Assembly (NCBI GenBank): GCA_030159075.1
Contig: BROG01000111.1
Location: 1,428,172 to 1,492,171, forward strand
Direction: 5' to 3'
DNA length: 64,000 nt
From: Atrina japonica
Lineage: Eukaryota; Mollusca; Bivalvia; Pterioida; Pinnidae
Part shown: positions 26,109-37,348 of the stretch, piece by piece
Layout of the letters: each line of letters begins with the position of its first letter
How positions within the stretch are numbered: the first letter of the stretch is position 1
Made by a program: the position numbers and the translations under genes
The notes under the pieces: generated by a model
What the model was told of the DNA's origin: nothing
Databases searched by the model: none
The model's input: the letters and a program-made list of their open reading frames with translations, nothing else

Positions 26109-26325
26109 GGCATCGGAGCCGGGGGGGGGGGCTTAGCCCCCCCCCCCACTTTTTTTGCAAAGATAGGCATAGGTGTTGAAAATTGGGGCTTAGCCCCCAA
26201 GACGTTTCTGGCGTGTGTGTGTTTTAAGTTGGTTTAGCCCCCCCCCCACACTTCTGGCGTGTGTGTGTTTTAAGTTGGTTTAGCCCCCCCCCCCCCCCAC
26301 TTTCAATTTGCTTCCGACGCCTATG
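26105..26325. mobile_element. CATAGGCGTCGGAA-TIR element, copy 2, with internal duplication
   Basis: The element begins CATAGGCATCGGA and ends TTCCGACGCCTATG. The internal block CTTCTGGCGTGTGTGTG through TTTAGCCCCCCC is present twice in tandem, making this copy about 50 bp longer than the others. It sits inside a (TA)n tract, so a target duplication cannot be read. A solo left-end fragment with a doubled TIR start follows at 26343-26367. Confidence 0.85.
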
Positions 26326-26342
26326 ATATATATATATATATA

Positions 26343-26367
26343 CATAGGCGTCGGAAACATAGGCGTC
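26343..26367. mobile_element. Isolated TIR fragment of the CATAGGCGTCGGAA family
   Basis: CATAGGCGTCGGAA is followed at once by a second CATAGGCGTC. The pair looks like an abortive or truncated insertion, or a rearranged end, 17 bp beyond copy 2. Confidence 0.7.
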
Positions 26368-26444
26368 TATACTTTTAGATTTATTATTTGACCTTATATG
26401 ATACCACTTTCTCTTTAGAAAATATATATATATTTTAAATCGGA

Positions 26445-26488
26445 GCTCAACTGATGAAGTGTAATTGACGGAAAGGATCGACTTGAGC
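26445..26488 (+). ncRNA. Degenerate hammerhead-ribozyme-like sequence
   Basis: It has the same 44-nt layout as the element at 54443-54486: GCTCAA, then CTGATGA, then 13 nt, then GAAA, then 8 nt, then TTGAGC. Stem I is perfect (6 bp). Both conserved core strings are present, but the stem II arms (GTG/GAC) no longer pair fully and the position that must pair with the last A of GAAA is changed (GAC in place of GTC before stem I). Probably inactive. Flanking sequence (CATTGTAACTTTGGTATTATG) is shared with the 54443 copy. Confidence 0.55.
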
Positions 26489-26520
26489 ATTGTAACTTTG
26501 GTATTATGTTTATAATATCT

Positions 26521-27178
26521 TAATAGTTTTCAAAATGAAAGAAGTCTTTGGAACTTCTTTAAAATTTCTTTAGATGAATTAAACACACCACTTGATCGTA
26601 TCTGATCAATCTGATCACAACGTCTTCTCTTTAATGAACAATTTAACCACTCAAAATCGCGGTTTACATTTGATGACCAACTATTGCTAAACCCAGTAAT
26701 ATCAAAAACATTTTAAACATATTTTTATCCAGTCAGACATGCAATGCCCTTGTAAAAATTTGATTTACAAAATGTTTACAAAGTAGCTGAAATTTTATTC
26801 TCATCTGAGAAGGCAAGTCTACACCTGTCCAGTAATTTATAATTCTAAATCGAACATCAGTACAAAGGGAATATGCTCCTTCTTCACCATAAATCAAATT
26901 ATTTGGGGGTTGAGCGCTTTAGATTAAGAAATAATTTTGCAAAAATGTAAATGAACACTTTCTAAGCTTTCAGAATTATTAAAACCCTTATATACTTCAC
27001 AACAATCTAACAATATTGGTATCACTATTTGGAAAAAAACAGCACCAAGATCAGATTCTTGGTACTATGGTCTCAAAATGCCCGGGATTTAAAGTAAGTA
27101 AAGTAAAAGTGCCAGTTCACAGATTGTCAGGCGTTAAGAGAAAAATGTTATTAGGCATATCGCATCAACTTAAATAAT
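26521..27178. other. Non-coding, no gene support
   Basis: Nothing beyond AT-rich unique sequence is recognised. Confidence 0.4.
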
Positions 27179-27499
27179 GTTGCTGTTGTTGTTGCTGCTG
27201 CTGTTGTCGTTGCTGTAGTAGTTGTTCTTGTTGCTCTTAATTGTTGCTATTGTTGTTGTTGTCGTTGGTGATGTTGCTATTGTAGTTTTTGCTGCTGTAG
27301 TTGTTCTTGTTGGTTTTTTTGTTGCTATTGTTGTTGTTGATGTTGTTTCCGGTGTTGCGGTTGTCGTTGTTGCGTTGTTGTTTTATCTGCTGCTATTGTT
27401 GGTGTCGTTGATGCCGTTGCTGTTGTTGGTATTGTTGTTTCTGCTGCTGTTGTTTCAGCTGCTGTTGCTGTTTCTGCTGCTGTTGTTGATGCTGGTTTT
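27179..27499. repeat. Imperfect (TTG)n/(CTG)n trinucleotide tract, about 320 bp
   Basis: TTG, CTG, TCG and TAG triplets alternate in one register for more than 300 bp. The hydrophobic Val/Leu frame read across it is a consequence of the repeat, not a membrane protein gene. Confidence 0.9.
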
Positions 27500-27921
27500 T
27501 AGTAATTACTTGATTGAGTTCCATATAACTACATGGATTTAAAACAACACAGAAGTTGCTAATGTCTCATTTATCATCTTGCAATGAGTCTTGTCTACGT
27601 AATTTATCACAAAGTTCACGGTATACAAAGTATGGTGTATTATCAAAGTCCTTCGCCTATATAAAATACATGATTACGTGTCATCATCAAATTGTATCAC
27701 ACTGAAACACACGTGAAAAAGTCAATTTCATGCTGTACCGATAATCGAACTGGAACTCTGCTTTCGAGTCGAAATTACTAGACCAACGCAAGCGGTCCAG
27801 TATATTTTGTCTTGAATATATGTTACCATGGTAACAATTAATCCATGTCTATATTCATCCGTGCTTCACTCTTCTAGTTTTCTGTGTCCTAATATGCTAT
27901 AATAAAGGTTTCACACCTGTG

Positions 27922-28004
27922 TTTGTGTGTGTGTGTGTTTCAAATATACCGGAGGCTATAGCATAACTTATTTTTTAAACACACACACACACAAACACAC
28001 CATG

Positions 28005-28102
<98 letters not shown>

Positions 28103-28104
28103 TG
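27922..28104. repeat. (GT)n, (CA)n, (TA)n, (TG)n and (GA)n cluster
   Basis: Several dinucleotide repeats follow each other. The 28010-28092 part is (CA)n-(TA)n-(TG)n, which is self-complementary and can fold on itself. Confidence 0.93.
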
Positions 28105-28453
28105 AGTATATCATTATTGATATGTCTAGTCGCTTAGAGATATACATCTTGTTCAAACAAAGTCATACGCCAGACCACAATCTATTGGTAGTAGGTGTTT
28201 AATGGGACATAGTTTATCTGGGCTCTTCATGAAATGAAACCACAGTGACTTATTACATCATATATCTAATATAATACATATAACCATACAGCGACGTGAG
28301 TATTAACATGAAATCTGATGCACACGCATACACCAAGTGAACTCCCTAACTTTATGGATTAGAGCTGATATTCAAAGGCTTCCATCCCAATGAATAATTG
28401 TCATCTTTTTCCAGTACTTTTTCATGTTGAATGTTTTCGCTTTGTTTTGGTTT

Positions 28454-28670
28454 TACTGTATGCCTAGATATTTTCGCCCCTCGTTATTTTCGCCCTTTTA
28501 CGACAGAAAACGGATTCATTCTGTCGTAAATTCGTTCTAAACCACAATTTTATGGATGCCGTGTATGCCCGTGCTTGAAATGTTATGCAATCACTTTCAT
28601 TTTAAATTCGCCCTCTCATCTGAAGGCGAAAATGGCGAAAATTAAAACAAGAATTTTCAGGAAAACAGTA
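28454..28670. mobile_element. TACTGTA-ended MITE, copy 1
   Basis: The ends are inverted relatives: TACTGTATGCCTAGATATTTTCGCC on the left, and on the right a GGCGAAAAT...TTCAGGAAAACAGTA counterpart. TA at each end fits a TA target. Inside, TTTACGACAGAA and TTCTGTCGTAAA (28497-28530) form a perfect 12-bp stem. It is non-coding. Confidence 0.7.
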
Positions 28671-29089
28671 TTGATATTATGTGTGTATATATATAAAAAA
28701 ACTCTTTAATTCTTGTACGTTATTCATATAACGATATCTGCTTAGCAATCGTAGGTAAATAGATAAGTTTGGTAATAACTCTATTCTTGTATTCCCCATT
28801 TTCAAATATTACATACAAAGTATACTATTTGCCGGAAATGTACTTTTGTAGCTCGATATATAACGGGCTTTGAGTAATGTACATCACACCACAGAAAAGA
28901 TAAAAAAAATATAATTTTTGTTTAAAAATACATTATCCATACGTTGATCAATAAATGTCGAAAATTTACTTTCATTTCAAAAAGTACATATAAACAGCAA
29001 TGTAAAATCCCGTAAGTTTAAAGATGAACATCTGAGAAAGACGTTTATTTTATGCACTTTGTCTACTTGATCAGGAAATACGTAATTTA

Positions 29090-29311
29090 GTGGAGCCTCC
29101 TTCTCCCAATGGTTAGACCACCAGACTTTAAAACATGGACTCTCAATTCTAGTTCGAACGAATTCGCGTCTCAGTGGAACGGCAGGTGATTTCCAGTATC
29201 TTCCCAGGTACAATATAACCGGGTTCTTTCCTCCACCATTAAATTGAAGGAATTTCCATATTACTGGAAAAAATTGTTGAGTGAGGCTTTAAACAACAAC
29301 AACAAAAACAT
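29090..29311 (+). mobile_element. Second, diverged tRNA-derived SINE family member
   Basis: A tRNA-like head (CCCAATGGTTAGACC, then AGTTCGAAC as a weak B box) is followed by a short body and a TTGAGTGAGGCTTTAAAC tail ending in (AAC)n. The tail resembles that of the 7697 SINE but the body differs. No target duplication was identified. Confidence 0.5.
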
Positions 29312-30120
29312 ACATATATTAGATTTGTATTGTTGTGGTACCCAGGTTCCGTATCTACATTGACATTCTGTATAATAAACTGTTGTAAATGTCGAGCGTT
29401 ATCGATGTATACTAGGCTAAGATCGGGTCATAAACAGGTCAGGTTCTCTTCTCACGTACACATTCCCATTTATATTCTGAAAACATTTTTATTATACTTC
29501 ACAGCCATAGCGAAATGATAAAATGCAAATAGATTAAGTCATCACAACAAATGTTCATTCTATTTTGGCTACAATAATTTAATGGTTTTGTTTAAAGTTA
29601 TAAGACTGTACGTTTTAACAGTAGTGCACTCTCCTATCGCACGTATTTTCATACTTGACTCCACACACCACCATAATATATTCATCTTTGTAAAGCCACT
29701 GTCCGGAATCGATATGCTTTTTCCTACCTGTGGTGCCATGCGACCAAATCATACATTTATCATTCATAAAGTCTCAGCCACTGCGAGTAAACGGCACTAT
29801 CATTCGTAAACCAATCAGATCGAGGCTTTTAATCAATTTCAGAATTGTTTTGGATCATTAGACTATGCGATAACTTCCGTTGCCGATCACATCTACTGTT
29901 ATTTGATAAATTGCACATCTACTCCTTATAAATATTCATTAGCTGCGAGAGATTTCGGTTGCATGAGACCAGGTAGGAAAGAGCACGAGCAATGCCGGAC
30001 CTTGTTTTTACGACGACGTCATACATTTGGTTCAACACCCCCACGTTCACACTTAACTCTACACATCATGTTCACAATTGATTTCATACTCAATGATCAA
30101 ACTTAACTGCACACTTCATG

Positions 30121-30122
<2 letters not shown>

Positions 30123-30179
<57 letters not shown>
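30123..30179. repeat. (CA)n microsatellite
   Basis: About 28 CA units, between two copies of the short sequence CATGTTC. Confidence 0.95.
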
Positions 30180-30180
<1 letters not shown>

Positions 30181-32342
30181 ATGTTCCTACTTTTAACACC
30201 ATAACCTTTTCCACAGTGGTGTAAGGTAAACAAGACTAGAAACGTATTCGAATCCTGGCCTGAACCTCAGACTTTAGAAAGACCCGTCGCTTAAAACTCA
30301 CGACACAAGATCTGTGTTCATAATTACTGGAGATACATATAAAATGAAAAATTCCACCAGGGCAAGGAGTACTTGTAGACCTCAATTCTGATATACACCT
30401 TGAGTTTCGTGAAGTGTTCTTTGTTAGCATGTTTGGAAGCTGTATTGGCCGGGAAGACAGAATCTAATTCTATATCCCTCGATAACTTCTTTGGGGAATA
30501 ATTAAACGCAAATAGCGACTATTAACATTTAACAATCAACTTCTAAAGTCACATGTCACGCGCATAATCCATAAAACCCGGGTCGGGATAGGCTAAGTCA
30601 GTAAGTCTACAGTAAGTCTATAACATAATAATTGGTTAGTGGGACCTAACTATTAAATTCGACGGGGCGCATGCTAACATAGTTACAAACTACAATAGCA
30701 TTCTCCCTTACGGACCTCGTGAATTTATATACGCTTGCGTTATCTTGCAGTGATATTTCCTTCACCAGCAAAATATGATTCATTTTGGAACATGGATATC
30801 TTTGTCAATTTCATTTTCATCATTCGGGGATTGTTTGCTTTTTACAGCACAAAAATAACAGTTCTTAGAAAGACACTAATCGTCCAAAGTTTATATAATA
30901 TAAGTATATACCGTGTGAACATTCTACAAGATAAATATCTACATATATACCCTTCACTCCTGATTATTACAAAACTTGGAACAACACCACTGTTTAGTAC
31001 ACCATGGCAGTACCGTTGTTCTTCACCCAATCTGCTATTATTTGAAATTTTGATTTTGTTCAGATCACTAGAGGACAGAAAGCACGTATCAATGTAAACG
31101 ATTTTGTAATTAGTGTATTCAACTTTTGAAGTTTTCAAATATTGTCTGTAGTACACATTCTTATTTTGTTTTGGCCGAGAATAAATACTAGTTTTGATTG
31201 GTTAACGACACGATGACAAGGTCTTTGTTACTAGGTAACCCAGTGCATTTGCACAGTGACGTGATACATCATGCAACAACACGAGATTGATTACTAATAG
31301 TTGCTCATAAGTACATTAGTTCGGAAATAAATGTTTTATTCCAAGAAAATAATCACGTATAGTGTATGGTAATTGTTTGTCACAGATATTTTGTTAAGTT
31401 GAAAACCATATCCTAGACGGAAAATAGAAAACAAATGTAGAAAATAAGTAGAGATGGGAGGAATTCAATTGGTACATTTCACTGCTTTCACATATATTAA
31501 TATGAATGTGTCTTTTTAAAGATTCTTTTATACATATCTTTGGGGTTTGCAGACAGCATTTGAGGGTAAAAAATAAGGTCTATGATGCGCAGGCTCAAAC
31601 AGATGAACAACGACGGAGCAAAAGACACGTAGACGCTGTGTAACATTTCTTAAAAACTAACAAACTAACAGCGGTCGTGAATAGTCAATGAGGAGTCTTA
31701 ACACGTTTCCTAGACAAACAGTCACACGGAAAACAGACATATACGGAATAAATCAATGTTGTATAACTATTGAAATCTAAATAACATCACTTTGTCAGGT
31801 CAAATTCATATCAGAAATGTACAACTGTCAAAACCTGACACTTACCTGTGCCATACACTTAAATAGGTTAATTTTCCGAGTATACTGTTTTTACAAAATT
31901 GTACAATATACCTGTATCTGGTATTTATTCATATGTGTTTACAAAATGAAAATTACTTAAAACTTCATTTAATGGCACGATTGAAATTGAAATAACGATA
32001 AATTTCTACATAATTTTGTATGGTTATTCTATTATTGAATAACGTTCAAGAAACAGTGTTATCTTTAACTAATATTTTGGCTAAACAAAGAATAATTATT
32101 GTGATCGTAATGGCAATATATATGTCTACATGCACTTACATTGTGTGTATTTATTGCACGAACAACTCCTACACATAACTATTACACTCAGTCATCTCTG
32201 TAGTTTATTGCTCGATAGGTCAAGCTTTTATTCCTATATGGAAACATATATCTTTAGAATGAAACTTAACGGTACAAAACTAGAATGATAACGGTATGCA
32301 GTGGAAATTTCTAAATGTTATATATTTGAATAATATCATGTC
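30180..32342. other. Non-coding, no gene support
   Basis: Two overlapping frames of 104-120 codons at 30735-31156 begin with non-ATG codons or have no recognisable domain. Their hydrophobic composition is that of random AT-rich sequence. Confidence 0.4.

Positions 32343-32406
<64 letters not shown>
32343..32406. repeat. (TA)n microsatellite
   Basis: About 31 TA units. Confidence 0.95.
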
Positions 32407-32409
<3 letters not shown>

Positions 32410-32458
32410 TAAATAACTAGCGACACGGACAAAACATGGAGTCAAATTTTCGGTACGA

Positions 32459-32760
32459 CCTCTCCCTTCTTCAGGATTAAGATACCATGTAAATTTAACG
32501 TGTTTTCAATAACCAGATTTTTTTTATTTCTACAGTTTCTTGCTAATTTAATAGTTTTGTTGATTCTATTCACATAAATTTATTTTATTCATATTACACT
32601 ATATCGTTGGTTGTTCAGTTTTATGTTTGTTTAATTTAGATCTTGATCACCACTAAACATGTAGCTTTTCATTTGTATTCCATTTGTGGGGGGTGCGTGT
32701 TTACGTGTGAGTGTAGGTATTTGTCATTTATGTTATTGTAATACCTGAAGAAGGGACTAT
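32459..32760. other. Segment bounded by two outward CCTGAAGAAGGGA motifs
   Basis: CCTGAAGAAGGGA occurs on the minus strand near 32476-32464 and on the plus strand at 32746-32758. The minus copy continues to CCGAAAA, the pattern seen in hammerhead-like and Penelope-type terminal repeats. Stem I pairing is not visible in either. It is possibly a decayed retroelement terminus. Confidence 0.35.
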
Positions 32761-33442
32761 TCGTATCATAACCTGTATTTATTTGCTTAAATCCCATATA
32801 TATAGTGGTATTGTTGGTGTATATGTATATATATACCTATCTATCACATTATTGTCTGTTTGTCTATCTATTTTAATAATCTATCTACCGATGTATCTAT
32901 ATATCTATCTATTTATCATATCACATGGTATCAGCCTAATGCATACATCAATCTTTGTGTAACATAGGTGTCCACATTATGAAATGCCGTATGGTTTTAT
33001 TCGAAGAAAGACTTGAGGTTCCAGTGGGGTAATTGATATTGACACCGATGTAAAACCTTCAATTGTCATAATTGCAATCATATGCAGCTAGACAATTTCC
33101 TTTCGCGTTTGCAATGACTATATATATACAAATGGGAAAAGCGGTGGCTATTACTAAAACCTGCAGTAGGAGCTTTAACGTCAGGATAGCCACCTCTAAT
33201 ACGAATATATTTACTTTTCAATCTCAGTTAATCGGGATTTTAGGTCAAGGTTTATTTGCCAACAACATCTTGACGCTATCTAAAGTACGTTAATATAAGC
33301 AAAATCATAAAACGAGAAGATTGCCTTTGCAAATGAGATTTAATTTAGATATTTTCAAAATGAGTATTCAGTTGTTTTATTCTCGTTCTAACACTTCTAT
33401 ATACCATTTATTTCGTATGTACCGGATTCATTTGCTTCATAA

Positions 33443-33570
33443 AATTGTCATGCACGCACACACAGACATACACACACATACGCATAAACACATGTACACA
33501 CACGCACGCACACACATGTGCACATATATATACACACACGCACACACACTCACACACATACACGTATATG
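33443..33570. repeat. CA-rich compound microsatellite
   Basis: CA units are interrupted by GCA, TA and CG steps over about 130 bp. Confidence 0.9.
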
Positions 33571-33717
33571 CATTTTTATAACATTTACATGCCTTAACCA
33601 CGGAACTTGTAATCTTAAATCATTTAAAGAATCAATTTTAGCGCGTGGTAGTTTCTTTAAACAATCGCTAAACTAGTATACCTTGTAAAGAATTGTAATA
33701 AAATGCAAACTCAGAAA

Positions 33718-33875
33718 GTGTAATAAACAACAGAATCACGTGCTATTCCCAGAGCATCAGGTAAACAATTAAAGCGTAAACATTTCATCTGCACGTGTAA
33801 TGAACAACGGAAATATGAGCTAGTAACCAGTGCTTAAAACAAAGAATTGAAGCATAAGTATTTCGTCTGAACGTG
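33718..33875. repeat. Tandem dimer, unit about 79 bp
   Basis: Two diverged units each start GTGTAATRAACAAC and end with TTTCRTCTGMAC. Confidence 0.6.
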
Positions 33876-33890
33876 TAGAATTCAAATTAA

Positions 33891-34093
33891 TACTGTAAAC
33901 GTGGGTATTTCCGCGTGTTGTTAATTATGCGATTTTCTTATGCAAACTATACGCGTGGGATTAATGTACGCGATGCCATAACTAACTATGAGCAATCCTC
34001 TATTAAAAGATAATTCTAAGCAAAATGTGAGACTGGTATGCGGGTTTGGGGGTGTGTGTTAATTTACACACGTAAATTTTCACGTTTACAGTA
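33891..34093. mobile_element. TACTGTA-ended MITE, copy 2
   Basis: The left end TACTGTAAACGTGGGTATTT has an inverted counterpart on the right (AAATTTTCACGTTTACAGTA). TA lies at both borders. The ends match the 28454 copy in the TACTGT start; the interior differs. It is non-coding. Confidence 0.75.
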
Positions 34094-34172
34094 GTTGGCC
34101 AGTTGCCAGTTGCTGTGCCAACACTTAAAGCGTGTACCTGCGTGAAGTACTTGTTGTAAATACAAATAAATT

Positions 34173-34382
34173 ATTTTTCCTGTCCTTCGGACTGAGACAG
34201 TAAAAACCGAGGTACCGTGTCACAGAAGGTGTCTGCACGTCAATGAACCCTCACTGCTCAATGACCCTAAGTGCCGAGCATAAGCCAAAATTTGAAACCC
34301 TTCACCGGCATTTGGTGATGTCTCCATATGAGTGAAAGATTCTTGAGTGGGACGTTAAACAACAAATAAAACCCAAACAAAC
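34173..34382 (+). mobile_element. tRNA-derived SINE, 5'-truncated copy
   Basis: This copy contains the body and tail of the 7697 SINE from TTTCCTGTCCTTCGGACTGA to the CAAACAAACAA tail, but lacks the tRNA head. Confidence 0.88.
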
Positions 34383-34465
34383 AAGTCAACTTTAACAACA
34401 GATACTCTTTACTTCTAAGACTCTTAAATGTGCACTGGTGATCTGATGTTGAATAATAACAATAT

Positions 34466-35362
34466 AAAACATCTCGGATACCAAAGTATAAATCTTTAGG
34501 ATGTTAGGACACACGAACCTCTGGAAACCAAGAGGTGGGATCAGGTGCTATGGAGGCGTAAGCATCCCCTGTCGACCGGTGACACCCGCCGTGAGTTCAC
34601 AGTCAAGTCCAAACGAAATACAGGAGGAACGAATCATCGTCACTATTGATACAGACGTCTCAACAACCGCCAACGATAAGGCAACTCAACATTTCTGCAA
34701 GTGAAACAGATAAATCGCAAACAAGACTATTATACCGACCATAAAATTTGTGGGACGTTGACATCAAACGTGGTTTTCGTTATCATTGTGTTAATAATTT
34801 GTCATTGAGTATTTTACATCCGTATACGAAATGCTCATATGTTGAACACAACTTTGCATATCGGATCATTTGTGAAATATAAACTCCATATGCAAGTGAT
34901 TGTGGGATGTTACTTCTTAAATGTGGAAAATTTACGATGGGAAAGCCGAAATTGTCGTATAGCTTAGTTGCCAATTTCCCGTCTGTGCCTATAGTAAGTA
35001 AAATGTCAAGTATGAAGCGTGTGTGCTTGATCCTATTGATTTCTAGTTCGCTGTGATATATCACATTGACATATGTATGAAAATTGTCATTATTAATTGA
35101 CAAAACGTCGTCGATATATCTGACTGTGAAATTAAAGGACACCGCTAGCTTTTTTCTTCTTTTGATTCAGCAGTTTCTGAATGAAGTCTGCTTCGTATGA
35201 AATAAGGAACAGGTCGGCCAATAAAGGGGCACAATTGGTTCCCATAGGAATGTCGACAGTTTTTGAAAGACTCCGAACATAACAATATATTGTCTATTAG
35301 AAATTCCAGCATGTGTTTTATATCAACTTCAGTGTATTTATGTGTAGAATCAGATTGACATG
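34466..35362 (-). pseudogene. Penelope-like element copy B, reverse transcriptase fragment with intact YIDD
   Basis: This 5'-truncated copy of a Penelope-like retroelement lies on the minus strand. In the family this reverse transcriptase copies the element's RNA at its target. Visible are the palm motif region (PMGTN, 35250-35190), the catalytic YIDD at 35118-35107 followed by VLSINNDN, and the thumb-like YGVYISQMIRYA. The family's 3' non-coding tail then ends at GATACCAAAGTATA near 34468. Small indels and a stop (after KLLTQ) break the frame. The 3' tail has the same end as copies A, C, D, E, F and G. Confidence 0.88.
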
Positions 35363-35399
35363 TATATTCACAAACTTCTCAGAAACACCTAATACTTGT

Positions 35400-35612
35400 A
35401 CGTACGTTTACTGTGTGTAATAGACAACTAAACAACTGAAGTGAGCACTAGTGGTCAAAACGTGTAAACAACTTTCCGTACAGTCACAGTGTGTAATAGC
35501 CAACTAAAGTGTACTCTAGTGGTCAAAACATGTTAAACAACTTTACGTACGGTCATCGTGTAATAAACAACTAAACAACTGAAGTATCCACCAGTGGTCA
35601 AAACGTGTAAAA
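35400..35612. repeat. Minisatellite, about 70-80 bp unit, nearly three units
   Basis: Each unit carries CGTACRGTCA-like, GTGTAATARACAACTAA and AGTGGTCAAAACRTGT blocks, with a small deletion in the middle unit. Confidence 0.8.
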
Positions 35613-36698
35613 TGTCTTAATTTTTCATTAATGTTTCATTGTTGTATAATCAAATATATCTATGATCAATTTAAGACTACACTTTATTATATTGTTTTAA
35701 TAACCGCATCCCCTATTTAGACGCATTTTGAGTTATTTATATAGACCAATGCAGGAAACAATAACATTAAATTATAATCGTGTTTGACTTGACTGTTGTT
35801 TTACATTTCGCCAAGAATTTTCACTTAATATATGATGATATCATCAGCTTCCGGCGAAATGCAACTTTTGGCCTTTGTTATGAACTAACGCCATTACTTT
35901 TCCCTGTCACGGTTACTGTGACACGGGACCTCGGTTTTATGTTTCACACGAAATACCCATGACATTCATTCTGTATGGGCGAAGCTGCTATTCACTACCA
36001 TCTTGTCAAGGCCAACATATCTAATGTTTGTATCTTTATTATTATTGCCATGGTAAAGGAATACTTTTAAAAAGTAGTTCCCCGACCCATTTCTCGAAGA
36101 GGCCATATTAAAGCAAAATGAAGAAATCAATACGACATCAACTAATATATATTTCTACTTCAGCTATCGTCTAATGCAAATGTATATACTAGAAGTAAGC
36201 TGTTAACATATTTAGAGATAATTGAAGTATTTACGAGGATTAAGGTCTTCGTTGCTATGTACTCCGTGTTATTTTTAGCATGATTCAAGGACGACTCACG
36301 GCTAGGATATAAGTTCACAATATAAGTACTTTGTATATGAAAACAGGTCATTTATATTTAATGTAAAATATAATGTCGAAAATTCTTGTTTCGTCACTAT
36401 CGATACCAGGAAGACAAAATTAAAAATACTCTAGATAAGCTTTACATTACAAAAACATAACTAGTTTGAACAATTGTTGATTTTGAAATAACCACAAATA
36501 ACCAAATTGCCAAAATTCCCGTTCTGGTATAAAATTGTAAATGGCTTTAGTTATAAATTTTCAAAGTATGTTAAACATAGGCACGTCCTCTTATCACCTT
36601 CTACCTGCAAAATGTATAGATCTCTGTCACCTTTCAATTTTTTTCTTCTGAGAAATACCTACGAGATGGAGATATGCGTCTGTTCCCTGTCTCTGTAG
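35613..36698. other. Non-coding, no gene support
   Basis: No exon-like or repeat structure is recognised. Confidence 0.4.
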
Positions 36699-36801
36699 TC
36701 CGCTGTCATGTTGTAAATTTTGAATTTATTGAGTTGTCATGTTTAAATTTTGTATTTACACTCACGAAGTAAATTCTAAATTTACAACATGACACCGCTA
36801 T
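36699..36801. mobile_element. Small palindromic MITE-like element
   Basis: GCTGTCATGTTGTAAATTTT at the left end is matched by AAATTTACAACATGACACCGC in inverted orientation at the right end, enclosing about 45 bp. It is non-coding. Confidence 0.7.
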
Positions 36802-37003
36802 TATTGAAATAACTAGGTACATATTGTATAATGATGCTAGTTCTGGGAAACTGAACGTAGGCACTTTTCTTGGTACGCAGAATTTCAGAAAATTTAGCGT
36901 TTAAAATTTGGGTTTGATTTAATTGACTTTTGTACATTTGCATCATGAGGAAGAACATAAAACGGGAAAAACGAAGACAAATGTAGAAGTGTCCTAGTCA
37001 ACA

Positions 37004-37140
37004 CTGTCAGAAGCAAATTGAAAGTGGGGGGGGGGGGGGCTAAACCAACTTAAAACACACACACGCCAGAAACATCTAGGCGCTAAGCCTTAATTTTCAA
37101 CACCTATTTCTATCTTTGCCAAATAAGTGGGGGGGGAACT
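37004..37140. mobile_element. CATAGGCGTCGGAA-TIR element, copy 3 (both ends damaged)
   Basis: The internal blocks AGAAGCAAATTGAAAGTGGG, CTAAACCAACTTAAAACAC and TTTTCAACACCTAT are present. The left TIR is mutated, and the right end is lost where a (CT)n tract begins. Confidence 0.8.
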
Positions 37141-37217
<77 letters not shown>

Positions 37218-37269
37218 TAGACCAAGCGCACATATCCTGTTCCGGAATACATTTTACTAGACTGCATCC

Positions 37270-37346
<77 letters not shown>
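37141..37346. repeat. (CT)n and (TA)n microsatellites
   Basis: About 36 CT units (37141-37214) and about 36 TA units (37273-37346) are separated by a 58-bp spacer. Overlapping low-complexity frames are artefacts. Confidence 0.97.

Positions 37347-37348
<2 letters not shown>

Noticed and set aside
27222..27542. Hydrophobic Leu/Val-rich frame that resembles a membrane protein
   Set aside because: It is read through an imperfect TTG/CTG trinucleotide repeat; composition follows from the repeat.
30735..31097. 120-codon plus-strand frame
   Set aside because: It starts with TTG, overlaps an equally long antisense frame, and has no recognisable domain or splice context.
35400..35612. CRISPR-like array
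   Set aside because: The units are contiguous diverged tandem repeats without constant short repeats and variable spacers, and the genome is eukaryotic.
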